Shown: positions 63,946 to 64,000 of the stretch, piece by piece | How positions within the stretch are numbered: position 1 is the stretch's first letter | Layout of the letters: each line of letters opens with the position of its first letter | Assembly: GCF_003182095.1 (NCBI RefSeq) | Contig: NZ_QGTJ01000004.1 | Coordinates: 292,607-356,606 of the forward strand | Source of the DNA: Plasticicumulans acidivorans | GTDB taxonomy: Bacteria > Pseudomonadota > Gammaproteobacteria > Competibacterales > Competibacteraceae | Direction of reading: 5' to 3' | DNA length: 64,000 bases | Notes under the pieces: model-generated | What the model was told of the DNA's origin: nothing | Database searches by the model: none | Seen by the model: only the letters and a program-made list of their open reading frames with translations | Program-made: the position numbers and the translations under genes

Positions 63946-64000
63946 CGCTGAACGAAACGGGTCAGCGAAGATCATTAACAGCATGGCTGAGTAGTTTGTG
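63946..64000 (+). other. Probable rRNA operon leader, cut by the window end
   Basis: Hairpin CGCTGA (63946-63951) with TCAGCG (63962-63967), loop of ten bases, then ATCATTAACA (63971-63980), similar to the antitermination boxA TGCTCTTTAACA, then TGAGTAGTTTGTG. This resembles Pseudomonas-type 16S leaders. The 16S gene itself is not in the window. Confidence 0.6.

Overview
The window is one contiguous, G+C-rich gammaproteobacterial chromosome segment, almost fully coding. The evidence for this lineage is conserved gene order and content: ptsP, rhlB divergent from trxA-rho, cutA-dsbD-aroQ-accB-accC-prmA-dusB-fis, fxsA next to groES-groEL, and glnE-ilvE leading into an LPS-core locus, all of which recall Pseudomonas and Xanthomonas relatives. 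A CIRCE operator in front of groES (HrcA control) together with a sigma-32 promoter argues against an enteric and fits a deeper-branching, Xanthomonadales/Nevskiales-like group; that placement is inference. I see no IS element, prophage, CRISPR array or tRNA.

Layout. 1-8.9 kb: 5'-truncated ptsP, a TauE/UreH-type membrane protein, a stand-alone sigma-54 activator, dksA (minus), then phoB-phoR-sixA and ppx, with two Pho-box-like sites before phoB. 9-12.2 kb: rhlB (minus), trxA, rho. 12.2-18 kb, minus strand: purH-purD and ydbH-ynbE-ydbL (outer-membrane lipid homeostasis). 18-22.5 kb: a yjf cassette split around a divergent promoter, with yjfI-pspA on plus and yjfK-yjfL-yjfM-yjfC on minus. 22.5-29.3 kb, minus: cutA, dsbD, aroQ, accB, accC, prmA, dusB, fis. 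29.4-32 kb: fxsA, groES, groEL. 32-39.7 kb: a YdgA-like protein, glnE, a NYN-LOTUS protein, ilvE and a small zinc-finger protein.

39.7-63.7 kb is a cell-surface glycan/LPS-core region. It opens with gmhA and hldE and closes with gmhB and an LpxL-like acyltransferase, so ADP-heptose genes bracket it. Between them lie eight GT4-type glycosyltransferases, a GT9 heptosyltransferase, a YdjC/ChbG-type deacetylase, a NodB-type deacetylase, a sulfotransferase, two large multi-pass membrane proteins, a small gene broken by an in-frame amber codon, and a membrane-anchored pentapeptide-repeat protein whose repeats form a near-perfect 30-bp DNA tandem array. The glycosyltransferases form two inverted arms with the same order of paralogues (A-B on plus, A'-B' on minus).

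The last 250 bases hold two tandem strong promoter-like sequences with GC-rich discriminators, a leader hairpin and a boxA-like motif. This looks like the start of an rRNA operon whose 16S gene would lie just past the window.

The least explained parts are the yjf cassette with its possible two-start DNA-binding YjfI, the pentapeptide gene, the mirrored glycosyltransferase arms and the NYN-LOTUS protein. Coordinates and motifs were read by eye; no database search was run.
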